NCBI GenBank assembly: GCA_003132505.1
Contig: PKXY01000007.1
Coordinates: forward strand, 106,997-170,996
DNA: 64,000 nucleotides
Direction of reading: 5' to 3'
Origin: Solirubrobacterales bacterium
Lineage (GTDB): Bacteria > Actinomycetota > Thermoleophilia > Solirubrobacterales > Solirubrobacteraceae
In this document: positions 35,587 to 45,126 of the stretch, piece by piece
Position numbering within the stretch: the first letter of the stretch is position 1
How the letters are laid out: each line of letters begins with the position of its first letter
The notes under the pieces: model-generated
Seen by the model: the letters and a program-made list of their open reading frames with translations, nothing else
Database searches by the model: none
Told to the model about the DNA's origin: nothing
Program-made: the position numbers and the translations under genes

Positions 35587-36236
35587 GAGCTCCGGACGTG
35601 CTCGATCGCGCCGTAGGTGATCAGCGCGGTCTGATACAGGCAGCCGTACGCGGCCGCTGAGCCGACGAGCGACTGCATCGTCTGGACAGCCACGTCGGAG
35701 CACTGGCTGGAACTCCGGCTCGCACGCCAGGAGGTCGTCGCCGGGTAGTCAAGCGCGAGTGCCGGCAGCCACGTTGGTACGGCGAGCGCAAGCACCTCGC
35801 CCTTGACGACCCGAATCGGATCTGCGAGCCGCACGCTCGCAGTCGTTCCGAAGTCGGGCTGCAGGTGGACCACCGGGCTGAGCGCCTCGAGCCTGTAGTC
35901 GAGCCCGCCGACGTGGCGCAGGACCGCGAGCGCGGCTCGGGCTGTCCCTCCCTCATGCTTGTCGAAGTAGTGGATTTCGCCCGGGCTCGGGAGCGCCAGC
36001 GTCACCGACCAGGACCTGATCGATCCATCCCGCCTGATCTTGAACGGCCCGCTGTCGTTGCTGTCCTTGATCTGGATCGCGGTGGTTCGAGAGATCACGG
36101 CGCAGGGGCTCACAGGGCAGCTGGGCTGGCTCACCACACCGCTGTTGGCGATCGAAATCTCCGCCGCAGGCGCGGCTGCCGGGATGCCGAGGCTGAGCGC
36201 CGCTGCGGTGAGAGCTGCGAGGAGACTCTGTTTCAT
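35583..36236 (-). CDS. Secreted protein of unknown function
   Basis: 217 residues from ATG 36236. Clear signal peptide MKQSLLAALTAAALSLG then cleavage near PAAAPAAE (about 26). The mature part starts EISIANSGVVSQPSCPVSPC, with two cysteines, and two more occur near the end (SSQCSD, YGCLYQT). The pattern of beta-strands with SIRSWSVTLALPSPGEIHYF resembles a family of small exported proteins common in Solirubrobacterales genomes; no function is known to me. Confidence 0.75.
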   Translation of the reverse strand: MKQSLLAALTAAALSLGIPAAAPAAEISIANSGVVSQPSCPVSPCAVISRTTAIQIKDSNDSGPFKIRRDGSIRSWSVTLALPSPGEIHYFDKHEGGTARAALAVLRHVGGLDYRLEALSPVVHLQPDFGTTASVRLADPIRVVKGEVLALAVPTWLPALALDYPATTSWRASRSSSQCSDVAVQTMQSLVGSAAAYGCLYQTALITYGAIEHVRSS

Positions 36237-36315
36237 CGGGGTTCGCGACAACCGTAGCGTGCGCGCAAGCGGCTCCCACGGAAACCAAAACCGTGCCTGC
36301 GCTACGTTTCTCGCG

Positions 36316-37230
36316 GTGACCCGCCTTGCGAGGAGTGACATCGACGTGTTTCCGCTCTGCCTCGGCGGCAACGTGTTTGGCTGGACGGCGCCGGAAGCGG
36401 CGTCGTTTGCGGTGCTCGACGCCTACCACGAAGCGGGCGGCAACTTCATCGACACGGCGGACACATATTCGGGTGGGGAGTCGGAAACGATCATCGGCAA
36501 CTGGATGGCCGCGCGCGGCAACCGGGACCGCGTAGTCGTCGCGACCAAGGTGGCGAAGTGGTCGGCCCGTCCCGGGCTCGGCGCCGGCAACGTCCGCTCG
36601 GCAATCGAGGACTCGCTGCGGCGCCTGCGAAGCGACTACGTCGACATCTACTACGCGCACGAAGACGACAGGAACACGCCGCTCGAGGAGTGGCTCGGCG
36701 TTTTCGACGAGCTCGTCAAGTCGGACAGGGTGAGGGCGATCGCGCTCTCGAACTTCACGGCCGCGCGCGTCGACGAGGTGCTCGCGGTCTGCGAGCGCGA
36801 CGGACTGACGCGGCCGATCGCGCTCCAGCCGCCTTACAGCCTCGTCGAGCGCACCGAGTACGAGGGCGAGCTGCGCGACGTCTGCCAGCGCTCCGGGCTC
36901 GCCTGCCTTCCATATTATGCGCTTGCGCGCGGCTTCCTAACCGGCAAGTACCGGCCCGGGGTCAGCGTCGACAGCCCGCGGGCAGCGGGGGCATCCAGTT
37001 ATCTCGAGGATCCCCGCGCCGTTGACCTGCTCGCCGCGCTGGATGACATCTCCGCCGCGCGCGGCGCGCCGATCGCGTCCGTCGCAATCGCATGGCTGCG
37101 TGAGCAGCCGACCGTCGTCGCACCGATCGCCAGCGCGCGAAACGCGGAGCAGCTGCGAGAGATCCTGCCCGGGGCGACGCTGGTGCTGAGCGCGGAAGAG
37201 CTCGAGCGGCTGAGCGACGCCTGGGCCTGA
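36316..37230 (+). CDS. Aldo/keto reductase
   Basis: 304 residues from GTG 36316. Catalytic Asp and Tyr in FIDTADTYSGGESE, Lys in VVVATKVAKW, His in IYYAHEDDRNTP; AIALSNFTAARVDE and VVAPIASARNAEQL are family-typical. Its stop touches the galK start (ATG immediately follows), so both are co-transcribed. In this context a role as galactose/aldose dehydrogenase or reductase is plausible but inferred. Confidence 0.9.
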   Translation: MTRLARSDIDVFPLCLGGNVFGWTAPEAASFAVLDAYHEAGGNFIDTADTYSGGESETIIGNWMAARGNRDRVVVATKVAKWSARPGLGAGNVRSAIEDSLRRLRSDYVDIYYAHEDDRNTPLEEWLGVFDELVKSDRVRAIALSNFTAARVDEVLAVCERDGLTRPIALQPPYSLVERTEYEGELRDVCQRSGLACLPYYALARGFLTGKYRPGVSVDSPRAAGASSYLEDPRAVDLLAALDDISAARGAPIASVAIAWLREQPTVVAPIASARNAEQLREILPGATLVLSAEELERLSDAWA

Positions 37231-38415
<1,185 letters not shown>

Positions 38416-38700
38416 AGGCGATGGCCGACGGAGCGGGGACCGCTGCCACATCGGATGACTGACGCGCGCACAACGCCAGCGGAGCGCGGCGGGATGCGGA
38501 ACCAGGCCGTCGATGAAATCAGCGCCCGCGCAGGGCTCGATCGTGGCGTCCGGGCTGCGCGAGCGCCTAGTATGCTCGCGCCGAGAGGCCGGATCGACCC
38601 GATGTTTGCCAATTGCGCTGGCGTTTGCGCACGCTCTGGGAGTGGGCATCGCGCGGGTGTCTGAGTCGGCTCCGATCAACCGGCAACCTGGAGGAGAGGC

Positions 38701-39723
38701 GTGCACGCAGCTACCTACGTCGGCGCGAAGACACTGACGGTCATCGAGAGGGAACCGGAGCTTCCCGGCTCCGGCGAGGCGCAGATCGAGGTCGCCTACA
38801 CCGGCATCTGTGGCACCGATCTCCACATCCTGCATGGCGACATGGATGCTCGCGTGACGATGCCAGCCGTGCTCGGTCACGAGATGTCGGGCACGATCGT
38901 GGCCATCGGCGAGGGCGTCGAGGATTGGTCGCCCGGTGACCTCGTGACCGTGATGCCGCTCGTCTGGGACGGGACCTGCCCAGCCTGTCGCGCCGGGAAC
39001 AACCACATCTGCCACAACCTCGACTTTCTCGGTATCGACTCGCCCGGATCGATGCAGGCGAGCTGGACCGTCCCGCAAGACGTCCTCGTCGCGCTGCCGC
39101 CGGGACTGTCGCTCGAGCGCGGCGCGCTGGCCGAGCCGACCGCGGTTGCAGTCCATGACGTGCGCCGCGCCGCGCTGCGTGAAGGCGAGAAGGCGCTGGT
39201 CGTCGGCGGCGGACCTATCGGCCTTCTGATCGCGTGCGCGGCACGGGCGGTTGGCGGCGACGTGCTCGTGCTCGAGGTGAGCGAGGCCCGGCGCGCGTTC
39301 GCGGAGACGATCGGGCTGCGCGCCGTCGATCCGATCGCCGGCGACCTGCAGGCGCTTCTCGCAGAGTGGACCGCCGATGCCGGTGCAGATGTCGCGTTCG
39401 AGGTCTCCGGCGCCGCGGCAGGCATCGAAACGGCGATCCAGTCACTCGCCGTGCGTGGCCGCATGGTCGTGGTCGCGATCCACTCCTCACCCAAACCGGT
39501 CAACCTGTTCCGCGTGTTCTGGCGGGAGCTGACGTTGATCGGTGCCCGCGTCTACGAGCGCCCCGACTTCGAAGAGGCGGTCCGGCTGCTCGCCAGCGGC
39601 GCGATTCCGGCGGAGCAGATGATCACGCGCGTCGATCCGCTCGGCGATGTCGCCGCAGCCTTTGCCGAGCTCGAGTCCGGGCGCGCGATGAAGGTATTGA
39701 TCGACTGTCAGTCGAGCGACTGA
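38701..39723 (+). CDS. Zinc-dependent MDR alcohol/polyol dehydrogenase
   Basis: 340 residues; GTG 38701 follows TGGAGGAGA. Catalytic zinc site: Cys in GICGTDLHIL, His-Glu in LGHEMSGTIV; structural-zinc-like cysteines in CPACRAGNNHIC; nucleotide-binding VVGGGPIGLLIA (about 165). Closest in pattern to threonine/sorbitol/L-galactonate dehydrogenases. It heads the tight gene string with SDR, aldolase and KDG kinase, so oxidation of a sugar acid or polyol feeding that pathway is likely. Confidence 0.9.
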   Translation: MHAATYVGAKTLTVIEREPELPGSGEAQIEVAYTGICGTDLHILHGDMDARVTMPAVLGHEMSGTIVAIGEGVEDWSPGDLVTVMPLVWDGTCPACRAGNNHICHNLDFLGIDSPGSMQASWTVPQDVLVALPPGLSLERGALAEPTAVAVHDVRRAALREGEKALVVGGGPIGLLIACAARAVGGDVLVLEVSEARRAFAETIGLRAVDPIAGDLQALLAEWTADAGADVAFEVSGAAAGIETAIQSLAVRGRMVVVAIHSSPKPVNLFRVFWRELTLIGARVYERPDFEEAVRLLASGAIPAEQMITRVDPLGDVAAAFAELESGRAMKVLIDCQSSD

Positions 39724-39724
39724 G

Positions 39725-40510
39725 GTGGAGGCAAGCGAGCTTGATCCCGCAGCGCTGTTCGATCTGAGCGGTAACAGGGCGCTCGTGACCGGCTGCCGGC
39801 GCGGTATCGGCCTGGCGATGGCGGAGGCCCTGGCGCGCGCCGGCGCCGATGTGGTCGGGGCAAGCGCGCAGCTCGAGGCAACCGGCAGTGAGGTCGAGCG
39901 ACGCGTACACGCGGCCGGTCGCGAATTCTCCGGCTACCAGGTCGACTTCGCTGATCGCGCCGCGGTCGAGCAGTTCGTGGCCGAGGTGACCGGCGGCGAT
40001 CGCGCGATCGACATCCTCGTCAACAACGCCGGCACGATCGCCCGTGCCCCGGCCGTCGATCACGACACCGCAACCTGGGAGCGCATCCTCGAGATAAACC
40101 TGACAGTTCCTTTCCTGCTCGCGCGGGGGATCGGCGCCGGCATGGTGGCGCGCGGCGCAGGCAAGCTGATCTTCACCGCGTCGCTGCTGAGCTTCCAGGG
40201 AGGCATCATGGTGCCGAGCTATACCGCGTCGAAATCCGGCTTGTCCGGACTGATCAGGGCGCTCTCGAACGAGTGGGCACCGCACGGCGTCAACGTCAAC
40301 GGGATCGCACCGGGGTACATCGCGACGGACAACACCGAGGCTCTGCGCAACGATCCGGATCGCAGCCGGGCGATCCTCGAGCGGATCCCGGCCGGGCGTT
40401 GGGGCGCCGCCGGCGATCTCGCGGGCGCGACGGTGTTCCTCGCCTCGCCGGCGTCCGACTACGTCTGCGGCACCATTCTCGCCGTCGACGGAGGCTGGCT
40501 GGCGCGTTGA
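39725..40510 (+). CDS. SDR oxidoreductase, KduD-like
   Basis: 261 residues; GTG starts 1 nt after the previous stop. Classical SDR: cofactor motif TGCRRGIGLAMAEALA, NNAG at DILVNNAGTIARAP, catalytic Ser in FTASLLSF, Tyr-Lys in PSYTASKSGLSG, C-terminal GTILAVDGGWLAR. The pattern is that of 2-deoxy-D-gluconate 3-dehydrogenase / 2-keto-3-deoxygluconate 5-dehydrogenase (KduD). With the next two genes it would produce and use 2-keto-3-deoxygluconate. Confidence 0.88.
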   Translation: MEASELDPAALFDLSGNRALVTGCRRGIGLAMAEALARAGADVVGASAQLEATGSEVERRVHAAGREFSGYQVDFADRAAVEQFVAEVTGGDRAIDILVNNAGTIARAPAVDHDTATWERILEINLTVPFLLARGIGAGMVARGAGKLIFTASLLSFQGGIMVPSYTASKSGLSGLIRALSNEWAPHGVNVNGIAPGYIATDNTEALRNDPDRSRAILERIPAGRWGAAGDLAGATVFLASPASDYVCGTILAVDGGWLAR

Positions 40511-41142
40511 GCGACGTCCTCGAGCTGCTTTGCGCGAGGCGCGTCGTGCCGGTCGTCGTGCTCGACGATCTCGATCGCGCGCGCCCGCTCGCCGAAGCGC
40601 TCAAAGCGGGCGGCCTCCCGATCGCGGAGGTCACGTTTCGCACGTCGGCGGCTCTCGCGGCGCTGCGCCTGCTGGCCGGCGACCCGGACCTGCTCGTCGG
40701 GGCCGGAACCGTTGTTCGCGCCGAGCAGGTGGACCAGGCGATGGAGGCCGGGGCGCGCTTCGTCGTGATGCCGGGCTTCAGCGCGGGCGTGGTGCGCCGC
40801 TGCCAAGAGCTCGGGATGCCGGTCGTCCCCGCCGTCGCAACGCCGACGGAGCTGATCGCGGCGCTGGACGAAGGCCTCGAGCTGCTCAAGTTCTTTCCCG
40901 CCGAGGCCAACCGCGGCGTGAGCATGCTGCGGGCGCTGCACGCTCCCTTCCCCGACGTGCGCTTCATCCCAACCGGTGGCGTGACGAGCGCCAACGCGCC
41001 CGCCTATCTGAGCCTGCCGTACGTCGCCGCGGTGGGCGGAAGCTGGATGGTTGCGCCGGAGCTGGTCCGCGGCGGAGAATTCGACACCGTGACGCAGCTT
41101 TCCGCCGAGGCTGTGCGGATCGCGGGCGAGGCCGGCTCATGA
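40507..41142 (+). CDS. eda: KDPG/KDGal-P aldolase
   Basis: 2-keto-3-deoxy-6-phosphogluconate aldolase, 211 residues, cleaving KDPG to pyruvate and glyceraldehyde-3-phosphate. TTG 40507 overlaps the SDR stop (TTGA). Catalytic Glu in IAEVTFRTSAA, pyruvate-binding VGAGTV, Schiff-base Lys in LLKFFPAEANRG, phosphate loop IPTGGVTSAN. The kinase gene overlaps its stop. Confidence 0.93.
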   Translation: MSDVLELLCARRVVPVVVLDDLDRARPLAEALKAGGLPIAEVTFRTSAALAALRLLAGDPDLLVGAGTVVRAEQVDQAMEAGARFVVMPGFSAGVVRRCQELGMPVVPAVATPTELIAALDEGLELLKFFPAEANRGVSMLRALHAPFPDVRFIPTGGVTSANAPAYLSLPYVAAVGGSWMVAPELVRGGEFDTVTQLSAEAVRIAGEAGS

Positions 41143-42242
41143 GCGCGCTCACCCTCCGCGACGCAGCCGATTGTCGCTACGACGTTGTCGCGCTCGGCGA
41201 GGTGATGCTGCGCCTCGATCCCGGCGAGGATCGCGTGCGCACCGCGCGCGGATTCCGCGTCTGGGAGGGCGGGGGAGAGTACAACGTGGCTCGCGGCCTG
41301 CGCCGCTGCTTCGGGCTGCGCAGCGCGATCGTCACGGCTCTCGCTGACAACGACGTCGGCCGGCTGGTCGAGGATCTGATGCTCCAGGGGGGTGTCGATA
41401 CCTCGCTGGTTCGCTGGGCGCCCTACGACGGCATCGGCAGATCCGTCCGCAACGGGCTCAACTTCACCGAGCGCGGCTTCGGCATCCGCGGAGCGCTCGG
41501 CGTGTCTGACCGCGGCAACACCGCCGCGTCGCAGCTGGCGCCCGGGCAGATCGACTGGGAGCACCTGTTCGGCGAGCTCGGGGTGCGCTGGCTCCACACC
41601 GGGGGGATCTTCGCCGCGCTGGCGCAGACCACACCCGACGTCGTCGAGGAGGCCGTCCTCGCCGCCTCGCGCCACGGCACGATCGTGTCTTACGACCTCA
41701 ACTACCGACCGAGCCTGTGGCAGGGAATCGGCGGCGTCGATCGGGCGCGCGAGGTGAACCGCGGGCTGGCGCCTCACATCGATGTGATGATCGGCAACGA
41801 AGAGGACTTCACCGTCTGCCTCGGCCTCGAGGTCGACGGTAGCGACGACAATCTGAGCGCGCTGGACACGGCGTCGTTCCGCTCGATGATCGAGCGGGCT
41901 TCGGCCGAGTTCCCGAACTTCCAGGTCATCGCGACGACGCTGCGGGCCGTGCGCAGCGCGACGATCAACGACTGGAGCGCGATCGCGTGGTCGCACGACG
42001 CCGGCTTCGTGGAGGCGACGCCGCGCCCGGGACTCGAGATTCTCGATCGCGTCGGCGGCGGCGACAGCTTCGCTTCGGGCTTTATCTACGGCTTGATGGC
42101 GCTCGGCGATCTGGGGAAAGCTGTGGAGTACGGTGCGGCGCACGGCGCGCTCGCGATGACGACACCCGGCGACACATCGACCGCGACGCTCGCGGAGGTC
42201 GAGGCGCTGGTGGCGGGCGCCGGCGCCCGCGTGCAACGCTAG
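41139..42242 (+). CDS. kdgK: 2-keto-3-deoxygluconate kinase, PfkB family
   Basis: Ribokinase-fold sugar kinase, 367 residues, phosphorylating KDG to KDPG, the substrate of the adjacent aldolase. ATG overlaps the previous stop (ATGA). N-terminal VALGEVMLRLDPG and EGGGEYNVARGL, mid YDLNYRPSLW, and ATP/anion-hole signature RVGGGDSFASGFIYGLM with the catalytic Asp. Last gene of the four-gene string 38701-42242. Confidence 0.9.
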   Translation: MSALTLRDAADCRYDVVALGEVMLRLDPGEDRVRTARGFRVWEGGGEYNVARGLRRCFGLRSAIVTALADNDVGRLVEDLMLQGGVDTSLVRWAPYDGIGRSVRNGLNFTERGFGIRGALGVSDRGNTAASQLAPGQIDWEHLFGELGVRWLHTGGIFAALAQTTPDVVEEAVLAASRHGTIVSYDLNYRPSLWQGIGGVDRAREVNRGLAPHIDVMIGNEEDFTVCLGLEVDGSDDNLSALDTASFRSMIERASAEFPNFQVIATTLRAVRSATINDWSAIAWSHDAGFVEATPRPGLEILDRVGGGDSFASGFIYGLMALGDLGKAVEYGAAHGALAMTTPGDTSTATLAEVEALVAGAGARVQR

Positions 42243-42267
42243 CGGCGTGCCGGATTCGCTCCACCGA

Positions 42268-43197
42268 TCAGCGGCGGAAGTGCGCGATCGTCGCCGCCAC
42301 GCCCTCGCTCAGCGGCGTCAACGGCACGCTGCCGACAATGTCGGCGAACGCGCCGGAGTCGAGCTGGTCGGGAAACGGCAGCGCCGGCCCGCTGACCTCG
42401 ATCCGGCCCGCGACCTCAGGGATGACACGCTCGATCTCCGTGACGACCTCGTCGATCAGCACGCTGGTGCCGGGGACGTTGACGACGGTGGCGCCAGTGA
42501 ACGCGGCGCGCGCTGCGGCGATGAACGCTGCTGCAACGTCGGGCGCGTACTGCATCTCGCAGCGACCGCTGTAGGCGATCGTGTAGCCGAGACCCTGTGC
42601 GGCGGCTTCCATCGCGAACGTGGGATCAGCCGTCAAACCGCGATCGCGGCCGGCGCCGTAGACCACGTGCGGGCGCAGGCCGATGCTATTGAGCCCCGAC
42701 TCCATCGCGAATACCCGGGCGGTGCCCTCGTTGGCGACCTTGAAAACGCCGTAATGCGTGTCAGGAGGACCGCTCGGATCGACCGCGGCGCCACCGCCCC
42801 CGTCGACGGCCGCGAACGCCGCCACCGAGCTGGCGAACACGACCGGCGTGTCGAGTTCCGCGGCTGCCGCCGCGGCAAACAGCGCGACGGTTCCAACGAC
42901 GTTGACCGCCGCACCAAGAACCGGGTTCTTCCTGCAATCCGGCACCTGAAGCGCGGCCAGATGGATGACGTGGGTCGGTTCGCGGGTAAAGCAGAGCGCG
43001 ACCTGCGCCGGCTCCGAAATGTCGGCCCGCACGAAGGCAGCACGCGCCAGCTCCTCCTCGCTCAGCAGATCGCGCAGGCGGCGGTCGTCGTCGCCGGCAT
43101 CGACACCGACGACCTCGACCCCCTCGCGAACGAGTTGCGCAACCGTCCACGCGCCGATGCAGCCGTAAGCGCCGGTCACGAGGAATCGCTCGCTCAT
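42268..43197 (-). CDS. NAD-dependent epimerase/dehydratase
   Basis: 309 residues from ATG 43197. Extended SDR: Rossmann motif VTGAYGCIGAW at the N-terminus, acidic cofactor residue in VVGVDAGDDD, HLAA at THVIHLAALQV, catalytic Ser in VVFASSVAAF and Tyr-Lys in HYGVFKVANE. It could be a UDP-sugar epimerase or a uronate/aldose dehydrogenase; the sugar-acid context favours the latter slightly. Convergent with kdgK, divergent from the next reductase. Confidence 0.88.
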   Translation of the reverse strand: MSERFLVTGAYGCIGAWTVAQLVREGVEVVGVDAGDDDRRLRDLLSEEELARAAFVRADISEPAQVALCFTREPTHVIHLAALQVPDCRKNPVLGAAVNVVGTVALFAAAAAAELDTPVVFASSVAAFAAVDGGGGAAVDPSGPPDTHYGVFKVANEGTARVFAMESGLNSIGLRPHVVYGAGRDRGLTADPTFAMEAAAQGLGYTIAYSGRCEMQYAPDVAAAFIAAARAAFTGATVVNVPGTSVLIDEVVTEIERVIPEVAGRIEVSGPALPFPDQLDSGAFADIVGSVPLTPLSEGVAATIAHFRR

Positions 43198-43302
43198 CGG
43201 ACCAGACCCTAGCGCGAGCAGATCGCGAGCAATGCGGCTGCATCTATAACCTGAAAGCGGCCGCAACCGCCCCCGGCTGCTTCTGAGCGGTGCCTTCCAG
43301 CA

Positions 43303-44319
43303 ATGCCCTACAACCCCGCCCGCGCCAACCCCGAATACGTCCCCGATGCCGGACGCTACGGCGACATGCGCTACCGGCGCGTCGGCGCCAGCGGCATCGA
43401 GTTGCCGGTGATCTCGCTCGGCCTGTGGCAGAACTTCGGCGACGACCGGCCACTCGCGGGCATGCGGGCAACCCTGCGCCGCGCCTTCGACCTCGGCATC
43501 ACCCACTTTGACCTGGCCAACAACTACGGCCCACCCTACGGCGCCGCCGAGACCAACTTCGGTCGTATCTACGGCGAGGATTTAGCGCCCTACCGCAACG
43601 AGCTGATCATTTCGACGAAGGCGGGCTATGACCAGTGGCCGGGTCCTTACGGCGACCTCGGCTCGCGCAAGTACCTGCTCTCGAGCCTCGATCAGAGTCT
43701 TGCGCGCATGCGGCTGGACTACGTCGACATTTTCTACCATCACCGCCCCGACCCCGTCACGCCGCTCGAGGAGACGATGGGCGCCCTCGACGCCGCCGTC
43801 CGCCAAGGCAAGGCGGTCTATGTCGGGGTCAGCAACTACCCGGCGGAGCCCACCGAGCAGGCGATCGAGATTCTGCGGCGCCTCGGCACGCCGCTACTGA
43901 TCCACCAGCCGCGCTACTCAATGCTCGACCGCTGGATCGAAGCCAGTCTGCTCGACGTCCTCGGACGCCATGGGGTCGGCTCGATCGTCTTTTCGCCGCT
44001 CGCTCAGGGATTGCTCACCGATCGATATCTCGACGGAGTGCCGGCCGACTCCCGTGTGCGTATCGGCGAGATGCTGGACGCCGGCGCCCTCAGCGACGAG
44101 ACCCTTGACCGGGTACGCGCGCTCAACGAGATCGCGCAAGGCCGCGGCCAATCGCTGGCCCAGCTCGCGATCGCCTGGGTCCTGCGCGACGAGCGCGTGA
44201 CCTCAGCGCTGATCGGCGCGAGCAGCGTGGCGCAACTGGAGCAGAACGTCGCCGCACTCGCAAACCTCGAGCTCAGCGCCGACGAGCTCAGCCAGATCGA
44301 GACAGCGCTCGCTCGCTGA
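43303..44319 (+). CDS. Aldo/keto reductase, YghZ (L-glyceraldehyde-3-phosphate reductase) type
   Basis: 338 residues. Begins MPYNPARANPEYVPDAGRYG and then RRVGASGIELPVISLGLWQN, characteristic of the YghZ/AKR14 group. Tetrad: Asp and Tyr in FDLANNYGPPYGAAE, Lys in LIISTKAGYD, His in FYHHRPDP. C-terminal VTSALIGASSVAQLEQNV binds NADPH. Likely detoxifies aldehydes or L-GAP arising in sugar catabolism; shares a 105-bp divergent promoter region with the epimerase-family gene. Confidence 0.9.
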   Translation: MPYNPARANPEYVPDAGRYGDMRYRRVGASGIELPVISLGLWQNFGDDRPLAGMRATLRRAFDLGITHFDLANNYGPPYGAAETNFGRIYGEDLAPYRNELIISTKAGYDQWPGPYGDLGSRKYLLSSLDQSLARMRLDYVDIFYHHRPDPVTPLEETMGALDAAVRQGKAVYVGVSNYPAEPTEQAIEILRRLGTPLLIHQPRYSMLDRWIEASLLDVLGRHGVGSIVFSPLAQGLLTDRYLDGVPADSRVRIGEMLDAGALSDETLDRVRALNEIAQGRGQSLAQLAIAWVLRDERVTSALIGASSVAQLEQNVAALANLELSADELSQIETALAR

Positions 44320-44370
44320 ACGGCGGGCCGGGAGGCTCGCCTGAGGCACAGGCGCCCGACGTCGTTCGTC

Positions 44371-45063
44371 TCAGTGGCCGGTGTGTGCGTGCGTCCCGCC
44401 GGCTGAGAGCGGGAGCGCCGCACAACAGCCCTCGCCGCGCCAGGCATGGGCGCCTTCGCGCGCCGCGACGGCGGCGATGACGATCGCCGCCGCCGGATCG
44501 AGCCACCAGAGCCCGAGCAGCGCGTTCCCGGCGAGACCTACGAGCAGAGCCAGCGCGAGGTAGGCGCAGAGCATCGTCTGGCGGCTCTCGCCGCGGGCCG
44601 TGGCTGACGCGAGCCGGTCCGCCACGCGACGCTTGGCGAGCGAGAGCGGCGGCATCGTCGTCAGCGCGAGCAGCGCGAGCGCAATGCCGACCCAGCTGCT
44701 CGCCGGATGGTGCGCGCCGATCAGGTCGTCGAGTGACGTGGCCAGCACATAAGCGGCGACGGCGAAGAAGCTCACCGAGATCAGGCGGTGACCGGTGTGC
44801 TCGGCCGCGTCCGATCCGGAGCGGATCGCCCCGAAGCGCCACAGCACGATGCCGCCGGCGAGCAGTTCGATAAGGCTGTCGGCGCCGAAGGCGACGAGCG
44901 CGATGGAGGAGGCGACCAACCCCGCCGCGAGCGCGACCCCGGCCTCGACGCAGTGCCAGGCGAGGCCGATCCAAACGAGCTTGCGCGCGCGCTCGACGAG
45001 GCGCTCGCGCGCCGCAGCGTCGATCGGGTAGCGAAGAACCTCGAGCTGGTAGGCGTTCACCAA
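44371..45063 (-). CDS. Cation diffusion facilitator-like membrane protein
   Basis: 230 residues, about six TM segments, lacking the cytoplasmic C-terminal domain of full CDF transporters (usual 290-310). TM2 contains ALVAFGADSLIELLAGG, the (H/F)xxDxxxE metal-site pattern with Asp, and TM5 has LGLWWLDPAAAIVIA with the second Asp. The tail has CCAALPLSAGGTHAHTGH, cysteines and histidines that may bind metal. Probably exports Zn2+/Fe2+-like ions. Confidence 0.75.
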   Translation of the reverse strand: MVNAYQLEVLRYPIDAAARERLVERARKLVWIGLAWHCVEAGVALAAGLVASSIALVAFGADSLIELLAGGIVLWRFGAIRSGSDAAEHTGHRLISVSFFAVAAYVLATSLDDLIGAHHPASSWVGIALALLALTTMPPLSLAKRRVADRLASATARGESRQTMLCAYLALALLVGLAGNALLGLWWLDPAAAIVIAAVAAREGAHAWRGEGCCAALPLSAGGTHAHTGH

Positions 45064-45126
45064 TCCAGCATTGCACGCGCCGCGCCGCGCCAGCGAGATG
45101 AGACCGGCGTTGCCGCAAGACAGCCT

